Source: Clostridiaceae bacterium (GTDB lineage Bacteria > Bacillota > Clostridia > Oscillospirales > Acutalibacteraceae). Taken from it: DNA of 17,807 nt. Location: the NCBI GenBank assembly GCA_904501675.1, contig CAJGCL010000032.1, positions 1 to 17,807 on the forward strand. Reading direction: 5' to 3'. The notes below the pieces were generated by a model, which searched no databases, was not told where the DNA came from, and saw nothing but the letters and a program-made list of their open reading frames with translations. The position numbers were made by a program, and so were the translations under genes. Shown one piece after another: positions 7,673 through 14,611 of the stretch (positions are counted from its first letter, which is position 1; each line of letters opens with the position of its first letter).

Positions 7673-10636
7673 TTATTCAGCGATTGGATAAATGTATTCA
7701 ACAGTGTTATTTGCTCTGCCGCGTATTTCTGAGCATGCTTCAACTTTGTATGTGTATTTAACGCCTGCTTCAGCAGATGTATCAACATAGCTTAATGGAT
7801 GAACTCCATCTGCATCAACAGCAAGACTTGTTACATGAGCAAATTCACCGCCTTCAACCTTGCGTTGAATAATATAACATTCTGCATTTTCTGTTTTTGC
7901 CCATGAAAGAGAAACATCGATTTTTTCTGTTTCGGGGTTGAATTTGCCTGACACCTTAAGGTCGTTGACTGCATCAAGAGGCTTATATGCAATAAGCTTA
8001 TTTGTAGCAGGAGTGTATGAAGGTTCTCTGTTTTCTGCAGAGACAGCTTTAATTTTATATGTGTAAACAATTTCTGCAGAAATATGGTCAGTAAAAGTAA
8101 ATGCTCCTTGTACAGCATCTGCTGCTTTAACAGTGCCAACAGGATTGTAGTCCTTGTTATTATTCGAGCGGAGAACAACATATTCACTTGCATTCTCAAC
8201 GCCTGACCAACTGATATTGCAGATTGCATCACCATTGTTATAGTTGGTAGATGTTTTTGTTATCTGAACTGCTTTAAGTGGTGGCAAAGGATATGTTGCA
8301 GAAACTGTAGTTATTCCATCCACCTTGTTAGAAGACTGAGCAATTAATGTATAGGTGTAGGTTTTACCTTCTTCGATTGCCTTGTCTTCATATGAGGAGT
8401 AAAGAGATGCTGTGTAAACACCTAATTCAATAGCTTCGTCTGAGCCGGTGGTCTTTGAAATTATTATTGTATGGGCAAGAGGGGATTTCCAACTAAGTTT
8501 GATTGAGTTCGTCTTTTTGTCAAACTCAGCTTTCGCAGTAATTTCTGTTGTGTTTGAAAGAGAAGCACTCTTTATACCTTCTATTTTATTGATAACTGCA
8601 GAAACTGCATAGCTATAAGATGTTGTTTTTGCATCCTGCGCAGAGTCAACAAATGTGTTTTTATCAGAAGCACCGATTTTTTCCCATTCAGTTGTTCCGA
8701 ACTTTGCTCTATAAACATTGAATGATGCACCGTTGATTGCTTCCCATGTAAGCTTAACACCTGCATCTTCAATATTAACAGAAGTTAATTTTGGAGCTTT
8801 AATTGCAGTTGCAGTTTTTGTATAGTAGGAGCTTATGCTATCCTTATTGCCTACTGCTCTGACTGCGTATTGGTATGCTATACCGCTTTGGGCTGTAGCA
8901 TCGACATAGCTCAAATCCTTTGTTGCGCGAGCAAGAGCAACCCAGCTGGTGTTTGCAGTTTTTCTGTAAACATTGTAGCCTGTAGCGCCTGTAACAGCAG
9001 GCCATTTAACTTCAATTGCAGTGGATTTATCTGCGGTATCCTTCTGTGCAACTGTAAATAAAGGCTTTGCAAGGCAAACAGAAGATGTGCCCTGAGGAAC
9101 AAACCAACCCATATATCCTTTAGCGTCATAAGCTCTTACAGTATAGGTATATTCTGCACCGCTGTATTTCTTTGATGTATCAACATAAGATGTGGTTTTG
9201 CCGTTTTTAACGGTTGCAAGTAAATACCAACTCTTGCTGTTATTTACCTTGCGGTAAACCTTATAGCCTGCTGAACCATTAACTGCACTCCATTTAACAG
9301 TAGCGCGATAGCTATAGTCAAAGGTAACAGGCTGTAATTTTGGTGTTGCGATATATTTTGCGGTAACGCCTTTCTGGTTAAATGCGCCTGCATTTGTTTT
9401 GCAGACTGCTTTAACGGTATATGTGTAGCTGTTGCCTGTAACAACTGTTTTATCTACATATGATTTTTCTGTTGTTGTACCAACGAGCTTCCATGAAGAA
9501 CCATTTTTACGGTATACATAGTAGTTTGTAATATCTGTATCGTTTGCAGTCCAGGTTATTTCCATACCATCCTGGTGAGGTCCGACTCTTGTGATTTTAG
9601 GCGCGGCGATGTAATTGAAATCAACACCTGTAGCATTGTGTGCACTGACATATTTGCCACTGAATGCCTTAACTGTGTAGGTATAGTTCCAGTCAGGGCT
9701 TTTTGCCTTTTTATCAACATAAGATATAGTTTTGCCGTTTTTGATAGTTGCTATACAAACCCAATCATAGTCGCTTAATGTTCCGCCCTTGCGGTATACA
9801 TAGTAGCCTTTTGCTCCGCTGACTGCATCCCATTTTATCTGAGCATCGCCTGTAGAATAAACAGCGGCTACAGATTTAATTTTAGGTTGTGCAAGATAGT
9901 ATGTGAGAAGACCTTTTTTATTGTAAAGGCTTACATTTTTACCATCACTGCACTTAACTGTATATGCATAGTAAATGCCACTCTTTGCTGTACTGTCTAC
10001 ATAAGTTGTAGCAGTTTCGCCAAGTGTTTTAAGATATGTCCAGGACTTTTCACCTGCAGCACGTCTGTAAACGTTATATTTCTTTGCAGTTGGAACCTGA
10101 TTCCATGTTACCTGAGGGCCGTTGGCAGTATTAACAACGCTTTTTAAGGTAACCTCGCGTTTTCCGACACGGTTGATTGTTATTTCAAATGTTTCATAGG
10201 AGTTGGTGTCGATTGTTTTTACATCACCATCCATATGGTAGGTGTAGCATCTGCCGTAGTATTTGCCGCTTTCAATTGTTTTAAAGTTCCATGTAACTGA
10301 AAGAGGTTTGTTACCCGGTGTTGTGCTGAACTCGTCCTTGAAACTACGTATCTGATTTTTATACTGAGAGTCTGCAAAAATTTCAACTGCAAACCATGCA
10401 TTTTCCTGACCTTTGCTTATTCGCATAAAGTAAAGGTTGCCTGAATCTCCGTAGAATGTGTATGAGTTTTTCTGTGCGCTGAGCTTTGAATCTGTTGGAA
10501 TAATTTCACCATAAGCAAGACCTAAAGGCTTTTGCTCAACGCCCTCTTCTGCTAAAGCATAGGTACAAAGAGAACCTACAATCAAAAGAACAGCAAAAAG
10601 TGTTACTAAAGCTTTTAATAAACCTTTTTGTTTCAT
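7673..10636 (-). CDS. Secreted protein with about nine fibronectin type III modules
   Basis: A 987-residue exported protein. Residues 1-29 are a signal peptide (MKQKG, long hydrophobic core, cleavage near YALA). Residues 30-155 form a beta-rich N-terminal region of unknown type. From about residue 160 to the end run roughly nine modules of about 90 residues, each following the FN3 plan: a Pro-rich start (APKI, TPKL, KPLF), a W in the B strand (VTW, IKW, VKW), GY-x-VYRK in C, a YVD before E, and YTYTVKA in F. The last three modules have diverged most. There is no sortase signal, dockerin, SLH repeat, transmembrane helix or catalytic motif, so it may be a free or non-covalently bound spacer or binding protein. 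The start is firm: GGAGGAG lies just upstream of the ATG at 10636. It is a single gene divergent from the ArsR gene and ending at a shared terminator. Confidence 0.93.
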   Translation of the reverse strand: MKQKGLLKALVTLFAVLLIVGSLCTYALAEEGVEQKPLGLAYGEIIPTDSKLSAQKNSYTFYGDSGNLYFMRISKGQENAWFAVEIFADSQYKNQIRSFKDEFSTTPGNKPLSVTWNFKTIESGKYYGRCYTYHMDGDVKTIDTNSYETFEITINRVGKREVTLKSVVNTANGPQVTWNQVPTAKKYNVYRRAAGEKSWTYLKTLGETATTYVDSTAKSGIYYAYTVKCSDGKNVSLYNKKGLLTYYLAQPKIKSVAAVYSTGDAQIKWDAVSGAKGYYVYRKGGTLSDYDWVCIATIKNGKTISYVDKKAKSPDWNYTYTVKAFSGKYVSAHNATGVDFNYIAAPKITRVGPHQDGMEITWTANDTDITNYYVYRKNGSSWKLVGTTTEKSYVDKTVVTGNSYTYTVKAVCKTNAGAFNQKGVTAKYIATPKLQPVTFDYSYRATVKWSAVNGSAGYKVYRKVNNSKSWYLLATVKNGKTTSYVDTSKKYSGAEYTYTVRAYDAKGYMGWFVPQGTSSVCLAKPLFTVAQKDTADKSTAIEVKWPAVTGATGYNVYRKTANTSWVALARATKDLSYVDATAQSGIAYQYAVRAVGNKDSISSYYTKTATAIKAPKLTSVNIEDAGVKLTWEAINGASFNVYRAKFGTTEWEKIGASDKNTFVDSAQDAKTTSYSYAVSAVINKIEGIKSASLSNTTEITAKAEFDKKTNSIKLSWKSPLAHTIIISKTTGSDEAIELGVYTASLYSSYEDKAIEEGKTYTYTLIAQSSNKVDGITTVSATYPLPPLKAVQITKTSTNYNNGDAICNISWSGVENASEYVVLRSNNNKDYNPVGTVKAADAVQGAFTFTDHISAEIVYTYKIKAVSAENREPSYTPATNKLIAYKPLDAVNDLKVSGKFNPETEKIDVSLSWAKTENAECYIIQRKVEGGEFAHVTSLAVDADGVHPLSYVDTSAEAGVKYTYKVEACSEIRGRANNTVEYIYPIAE

Positions 10637-10692
10637 AATACTCCTCCTCTTTTTTAAAAAAGAAATTTAACCAAACATAGTTATACGCATAT

Positions 10693-10721
10693 ATTATAAA
10701 GGAAAACATATATTATTTCAA
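10693..10721 (-). promoter_or_regulatory. Sigma-A type promoter of the FN3 protein gene
   Basis: On the reverse strand TTGAAA (10721-10716) and a perfect TATAAT (10698-10693) are separated by exactly 17 bases, leaving a 5' leader of about 50 bases. An imperfect AT-rich palindrome, AACAATT-TGTT-AATTGTT (10723-10740), lies directly upstream of the -35 and may be a binding site, but its base composition makes that weak. Confidence 0.75.
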
Positions 10722-10776
10722 TAACAATTTGTTAATTGTTTGTTAGTAAATCGTAACAAAAATATCGACAAAAAGC

Positions 10777-10806
10777 TTGACAATTGAATGTGTATTCAAC
10801 TATAAT
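10777..10806 (+). promoter_or_regulatory. Consensus promoter of the arsR-CDF operon
   Basis: A perfect TTGACA (10777-10782) and a perfect TATAAT (10801-10806) are 18 bases apart. The spacer is occupied by an ArsR-type operator, so the promoter is intrinsically strong but repressible. Confidence 0.85.
10784..10799. promoter_or_regulatory. Operator 1 for the ArsR/SmtB repressor
   Basis: TTGAAT-GTGT-ATTCAA is a perfect inverted repeat of the TGAA-N6-TTCA form recognised by SmtB/CzrA/CadC-type repressors. It lies wholly between the -35 and -10 boxes, where binding would block RNA polymerase. Confidence 0.8.
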
Positions 10807-10807
10807 A

Positions 10808-10829
10808 CAGTTGAAGATGCATTCAACTG
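10808..10829. promoter_or_regulatory. Operator 2 for the ArsR/SmtB repressor
   Basis: CAGTTGAA-GATGCA-TTCAACTG, an 8-bp-arm inverted repeat, carries the same TGAA-N6-TTCA core as operator 1. It lies just downstream of the -10, over the expected transcription start. The centre-to-centre distance to operator 1 is 27 bp. Confidence 0.8.
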
Positions 10830-10844
10830 AAGGAGTTGGGGAAA

Positions 10845-11228
10845 ATGGGGAAAAATACAGTTTGTTGTGATTGCGGTGTTATACATGATGATGCAGTTGA
10901 AAAGGCAAGAAAATCAATGGCTACGGATGAAAAAATAGCAGATGTTTCAGATTTGTTCAGGGTATTAGGGGATAGCACCCGTGTGAAAATTTTGTGGGCG
11001 CTTGATAATTGTGAACTTTGTGTATGTGATATGGCATCTTTGATAGGAATGACAAAGTCTGCGGTATCTCATCAACTGAGAGTTTTAAAAGATAGTAATC
11101 TTGTGAAAAACAGAAGAGAAGGAAAAATGATTTATTATTCTCTTGCCGATAATCATGTGCAAGATATTTTCGAAAAGGCGGTTGAGCACATAAATGAACG
11201 AACAATCTCACAAAAAGAAGGATGGTAA
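10845..11228 (+). CDS. ArsR/SmtB-family metal-responsive repressor (CadC/SmtB-like)
   Basis: A 127-residue winged-helix repressor that releases DNA on binding metal. It appears to carry both known site types: an alpha-3N site with N-terminal C7, C8, C10 plus ELCVCD (C59, C61), as in CadC; and an alpha-5 site D102-x-H104 ... H115-x-x-E118, the spacing found in SmtB. This points to Zn(II) sensing and possibly Cd(II)/Pb(II). The recognition region is MTKSAVSHQLRVLK followed by the wing RREGKMIYYSL. ATG 10845 is chosen because AGGAG (10831-10835) is 9 bases upstream; the in-frame TTG at 10836 abuts that site directly. Its last 35 bases overlap the CDF exporter gene. The two operators upstream imply autoregulation of the pair. 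Confidence 0.94.
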   Translation: MGKNTVCCDCGVIHDDAVEKARKSMATDEKIADVSDLFRVLGDSTRVKILWALDNCELCVCDMASLIGMTKSAVSHQLRVLKDSNLVKNRREGKMIYYSLADNHVQDIFEKAVEHINERTISQKEGW

Positions 11229-12132
11229 TGGTGGGTATCATCACCATCACCACCACCATCATCATACTCATAGTACAGATGAAAACATTTTAGTTGCTTT
11301 TTTTCTTAATTTGTTTTTTGTTTTTGTTGAAATAGCAGGTGCTTTTTTAACAAACAGCTTTGCAATTCTATCTGATGCTGTTCACGATTTTGGAGACTGT
11401 ATAGCAATCGGTTTCGCGTATATTATGGAAAGATTCTCTAATAAAGCGCCTGATGAAAAATATACCTATGGTTACAGGCGTTATAGCCTTGTTTCTGCGG
11501 TTGTAACATCACTTATACTTGTAGTAGGTAGTGTGTTTGTTATAGTTGGTTCTGTGGGTAGAATAGCCCAACCAAAAGAAGTTTACGGCTTAGGTATGGT
11601 AATAATCGCAATTTTTGGTGTTGTTATTAACGGTGCTGCTGTTATAAAAACCCGTTCAGGAACAGGTGTAAACGAGAAAGCTATAAGTCTGCACCTTCTT
11701 GAAGATGTTTTGGGTTGGCTAGCTGTGCTTGCAGGCAGTGCACTTATATTCTTCTTTAAATGGTACTTTATCGACGGCGTGTTGTCGGTTCTTATTGCGG
11801 TTGTTCTTATAGTTGAATCATCTAAAACAATAAAAGACATTTTCGCGGTATTTCTAGAAAAGACGCCTGAAGGAATTGATGTAAAGAGTCTCAAAAAAGA
11901 ACTGGAAGAAATTGAAGGCGTTGAAAACACCCATCATATTCATGTGTGGAGCCTTGATGGAGAAAAAAATATGGCAACAATGCATTTGAAAGCAAAGGGA
12001 AGTATAAATCCGGAAAATTATGAAAGGGTAAAATTACAGTCGGAAAAAATCTGTAGAAAACACGGCATACACCACCTTACGGTGCAAATAGATTTTTGCG
12101 GAGAAGACTGCCAAGGCGAATGCCCAATGTAA
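11194..12132 (+). CDS. Cation diffusion facilitator (zinc-type exporter, CzcD/ZitB-like)
   Basis: A 312-residue inner-membrane antiporter expected to export Zn(II), and perhaps Cd(II) or Co(II), in exchange for protons. It has six membrane helices (about 34-235) and a cytoplasmic metallochaperone-like C-terminal domain (240-300, with THHIHVWSLDG). The transport site shows HxxxD in TM2 (H64, D68) and HxxxD in TM5 (H167, D171), the zinc-selective pattern. The N-terminus has nine consecutive histidines (residues 16-24) followed by THS, and the C-terminus ends with three cysteines (CGEDCQGEC), both possible metal-loading elements. The ATG lies inside the arsR gene with a 35-base overlap and no strong Shine-Dalgarno, so translation is probably coupled to arsR. 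Confidence 0.94.
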   Translation: MNEQSHKKKDGNGGYHHHHHHHHHTHSTDENILVAFFLNLFFVFVEIAGAFLTNSFAILSDAVHDFGDCIAIGFAYIMERFSNKAPDEKYTYGYRRYSLVSAVVTSLILVVGSVFVIVGSVGRIAQPKEVYGLGMVIIAIFGVVINGAAVIKTRSGTGVNEKAISLHLLEDVLGWLAVLAGSALIFFFKWYFIDGVLSVLIAVVLIVESSKTIKDIFAVFLEKTPEGIDVKSLKKELEEIEGVENTHHIHVWSLDGEKNMATMHLKAKGSINPENYERVKLQSEKICRKHGIHHLTVQIDFCGEDCQGECPM

Positions 12133-12180
12133 TTAACAGTTTATTAAAAAACAAACCAAAAAATTATAAACACTAAACAA

Positions 12181-12211
12181 AAAACGCACTCCATTTTTGG
12201 AAGGCGTTTTT
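12181..12211 (+). terminator. Terminator after the CDF exporter
   Basis: AAAACGC (12181-12187) pairs with GCGTTTT, with an internal TCCA/TGGA helix, a short mismatch and a T-rich loop. A run of T follows to 12211. It separates the metal operon from the TetR cluster. Confidence 0.75.
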
Positions 12212-12243
12212 GTTATTTTAATTGCTTTTTTGTGCCATTGATG

Positions 12244-12255
12244 ATATTATAATAT
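12244..12255. promoter_or_regulatory. -10-like palindrome upstream of the TetR gene
   Basis: ATATTATAATAT is a perfect 12-bp palindrome containing TATAAT (12248-12253), about 35 bases before the TetR start. It could be the -10 box and an autoregulatory TetR site, but no convincing -35 lies 17 bases upstream and the sequence is purely A/T. Confidence 0.35.
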
Positions 12256-12287
12256 TTACAGTAGGTTACTATGACGCGAGGTGTAAA

Positions 12288-12950
12288 ATGGCTATTGATA
12301 CCACGCAGTTTTCCAAGTCTACTTTTGAAAATTTACCTGAGGAAAAGCGCCGCAGAATAATAAGCGTTGCTACAGAAGAATTTGCAAATAACGGATTTGA
12401 AAACACATCAATTCAGCAAATAGCAAAAAAATCAAATATAAGCGTTGGCTCAATATACAAGTATTTTCAAAACAAGGAAAGTCTATTCACCTACATTGTT
12501 CAGGCAGGGCTTTCAAGACTTGAAAAAACTTTGCTTGAGTTAGCGCCTACGGATGAAGATATTCTCATAAAAGCAGAAAAGATAATTAGAACGTTGCTTT
12601 CTTTCTCGAGAGAAAGGCCTGAGTTTATAAAACTTTATTGCTCTCTTACAACAAGCGGTAATTCAGATTTTTTAAATCAACTTTCTCAGCGTATTGAGGC
12701 TGTTTCAGCTTCTATCTACACCCAGACTATAGCCATAGCTCAGGAGACGGGTGAGGTAAGAAAGGATGTTAACCCTGCATTCTTCGCTTATCTTTTAGAT
12801 AATGTTTTTATGATGCTTCAATTTTCAACTGCTTGTCCGTATTATCAGGAAAGATTTTTCATATATACGGGTAAGCAAGCTAATGAAAGCGACGATTTGA
12901 TAGTAGAGCAAACTTTACTGTTTTTAAAAGCGGCTTTCAATTTTAAATAA
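12288..12950 (+). CDS. TetR/AcrR family transcriptional regulator
   Basis: A 220-residue one-domain-plus-ligand-domain repressor. The N-terminal helix-turn-helix is clear: IISVATEEFANNGFENTSIQQIAKKSNISVGSIYKYFQNKESLF (about residues 24-67). The C-terminal half is helical and specific to this subgroup; its ligand is not predictable. ATG 12288 is chosen because GAGGTG (12278-12283) is well spaced; in-frame codons from 12222 upstream have no such site and read through the A/T-rich promoter area. It is followed after 30 bases by a secreted dockerin protein, then a cyclophilin and a sugar symporter. It may control these and itself, but no membrane efflux pump, the usual TetR target, is adjacent. 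Confidence 0.92.
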   Translation: MAIDTTQFSKSTFENLPEEKRRRIISVATEEFANNGFENTSIQQIAKKSNISVGSIYKYFQNKESLFTYIVQAGLSRLEKTLLELAPTDEDILIKAEKIIRTLLSFSRERPEFIKLYCSLTTSGNSDFLNQLSQRIEAVSASIYTQTIAIAQETGEVRKDVNPAFFAYLLDNVFMMLQFSTACPYYQERFFIYTGKQANESDDLIVEQTLLFLKAAFNFK

Positions 12951-12980
12951 TTTTGTATTTCACAAAGAAAGGTGATTTTC

Positions 12981-14045
12981 TTGAAAAAAATATTATCAGC
13001 AATTCTTGTTATCATCATGATAATGTCTGTATTCTGCGTGAATGTAAGTGCAGAGGAAGCAATTGAGCTTACTCCTGAAGAAAAAAGCGAGATTAAGCTT
13101 CGCAATGCTGATGTAGACAGCAATGGTACATATAGTACGGAAGATGTTCGTCTTCTTCTTCAGGCTGCAGCAGGAACCGGTGAAGATAAGGCATCATATG
13201 ATATAGACTCTGATGGATGTACCTCTGTTGAAGATGCTTTGGCGGTGCTCAGAGAGATTTCAAACGTTGAATCGCTTCTTACTGATGCTGAGGCTGTTGC
13301 CCTTATGAATGCAAAGCTTAACAATGTTAAAACAAGGGGAACAGGGTTACCGGGCTTTGAAAAGACTATTACCGCAACCTGCAATTCAATGAAAATCACG
13401 CAGACTGTAACAGCAAGTAATGTGTTTCTACAGCCAATGATTAAGGACATGAACTGTACTGACCTTGAATACGATAAGTATGTAGAGAAAATGGTTGATA
13501 TGATGGGTTCGGGAAAGCTTACTGAATCAGAAAAGCAGAATATTGAAGCAATGAAAAAATCTGCCAAAGAGTATAGGCTTCCTCAGACTGAGAAGGTTAT
13601 TGCTAAGCCTGAAAATTATGTGGACCACTTTTTGAATTTCCCAAGGGATACAAAAAACACATCAAGTGAAATCACAACTGCTGACATTGCGTCAATTGAT
13701 TATGTCATGGAAGCAGGAAATATTAAGTTTACGCTTATGATGCCAAGTAAAAGGTATACTTCCTTCGCTGCATATGCAACTAATACATACGCAAAAATTA
13801 TGAATGTAGTTGAATTTGATAACGATGATGGCACAAGGCTTAATAGTGTTACTCTTAATAATGGTTCTGTTGTTATGAAATTTAATGCTCAGACAGGTGC
13901 AATGGTTTCAGCTGATTATTCATATAGCTATGTTTCAGATGTATCTGCTCCAACTCAGACTCAGTCAAACGAAAGCATGGGATCAATAACAGTCGATATG
14001 AAAACAAAAACCTCTGCAACAATAACAGAGAAGGTAGTTTTCTAA
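12981..14045 (+). CDS. Secreted protein with N-terminal dockerin and C-terminal region of unknown function (paralogue B)
   Basis: A 354-residue protein with no recognised name. Residues 1-24 are a signal peptide (MKKILS, hydrophobic core, cleavage after VSA). Residues 42-92 hold two dockerin-like calcium loops: D44-V-D-S-N-G-T-Y-S-T-E-D55 and D74-I-D-S-D-G-C-T-S-V-E-D85, each followed by a Leu/Ala-rich helix. The rest resembles paralogue A (3474-4565): a helix with LNNVK and PGF, a segment with a weak SE-IT-ADI / SKLSADEV match, and a final set of Thr/Ser/Tyr-rich strands. It has no anchor or catalytic motif. The start is taken as TTG 12981, because AAAGGTG (12968-12974) lies 6 bases upstream and the signal peptide then begins with MKK; the in-frame GTG at 12972 is part of that site. 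Confidence 0.83.
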   Translation: MKKILSAILVIIMIMSVFCVNVSAEEAIELTPEEKSEIKLRNADVDSNGTYSTEDVRLLLQAAAGTGEDKASYDIDSDGCTSVEDALAVLREISNVESLLTDAEAVALMNAKLNNVKTRGTGLPGFEKTITATCNSMKITQTVTASNVFLQPMIKDMNCTDLEYDKYVEKMVDMMGSGKLTESEKQNIEAMKKSAKEYRLPQTEKVIAKPENYVDHFLNFPRDTKNTSSEITTADIASIDYVMEAGNIKFTLMMPSKRYTSFAAYATNTYAKIMNVVEFDNDDGTRLNSVTLNNGSVVMKFNAQTGAMVSADYSYSYVSDVSAPTQTQSNESMGSITVDMKTKTSATITEKVVF

Positions 14046-14061
14046 GAAAGGGGTACAGATA

Positions 14062-14553
14062 ATGGAAAACATTAAAGTTACAATGGAAAACGGCGAGAGC
14101 TTTGTTATTGAGCTTTGCCCTACTGCCGCTCCGATTACTTGCGAAAACTTTTTGAAGCTTGTTAAAAGCGGCTTCTATAATGGTCTTACATTCCACCGCG
14201 TTATTGAAGGCTTTATGGCTCAGGGTGGCGACCCTGAAGGAACAGGCTGCGGTGGTAGCGATGAAAACATTAAAGGCGAATTTGCTATTAATGGCGTTAT
14301 GAATCCTCTTTCACATACAAGAGGTGTTATTTCAATGGCTCGTTCACAGAACCCTAACTCTGCAAGCAGTCAGTTCTTTATCTGCTATGGCGACTGCACC
14401 TTCCTTGATGGTCAGTATGCAGCTTTCGGTAAGGTTATTGAGGGCATGGAAACAGTTGACAACTTCCTCAAAATTCCTCGCAGAATGAGCTTTGGTGGCG
14501 AAATGTCTGTTCCTGCAGAAAAAATCGTTATGAAAACCGTTGAGGCTATATAA
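14062..14553 (+). CDS. Peptidyl-prolyl cis-trans isomerase (cyclophilin type)
   Basis: A 163-residue single-domain cyclophilin that catalyses isomerisation of Xaa-Pro bonds. Conserved active-site elements are FHRVIEGFMAQGGDP (R46, F51, M52, Q54), the GTGCGG turn, NSASSQFFI (Q104, F106) and FLDGQYAAFG. No signal peptide or lipobox is present, so it should act in the cytoplasm. ATG 14062 has AAAGGGG (14047-14053) upstream and lies 16 bases after paralogue B, consistent with one transcript. Whether it helps fold the neighbouring products is unknown. The match to the family is unambiguous; choice between ppiA and ppiB naming is not possible. Confidence 0.95.
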   Translation: MENIKVTMENGESFVIELCPTAAPITCENFLKLVKSGFYNGLTFHRVIEGFMAQGGDPEGTGCGGSDENIKGEFAINGVMNPLSHTRGVISMARSQNPNSASSQFFICYGDCTFLDGQYAAFGKVIEGMETVDNFLKIPRRMSFGGEMSVPAEKIVMKTVEAI

Positions 14554-14611
14554 GTATTTTTTAGTGATTTTAAGACGGCTTAAAGTTACTTGATAAAGGA
14601 GATAGAAAGTA

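Noticed and set aside
7831..8235. Second reverse-strand frame inside the FN3 gene
   Set aside because: It is a +1 shadow, Leu/Gln-rich and without motifs; several similar shadows occur along the FN3 gene because of codon bias.
10957..11271. Reverse-strand frame beginning with a Met/Val-rich run over the His tract
   Set aside because: The Met/Val run is only the complement of the CAT/CAC codons of the exporter, with no ribosome binding site or family match.
14569..14584. Hairpin TTTAAG-ACGG-CTTAAA between cyclophilin and symporter genes
   Set aside because: The stem is six mostly A/T pairs and no T run follows, so it is not a credible terminator.
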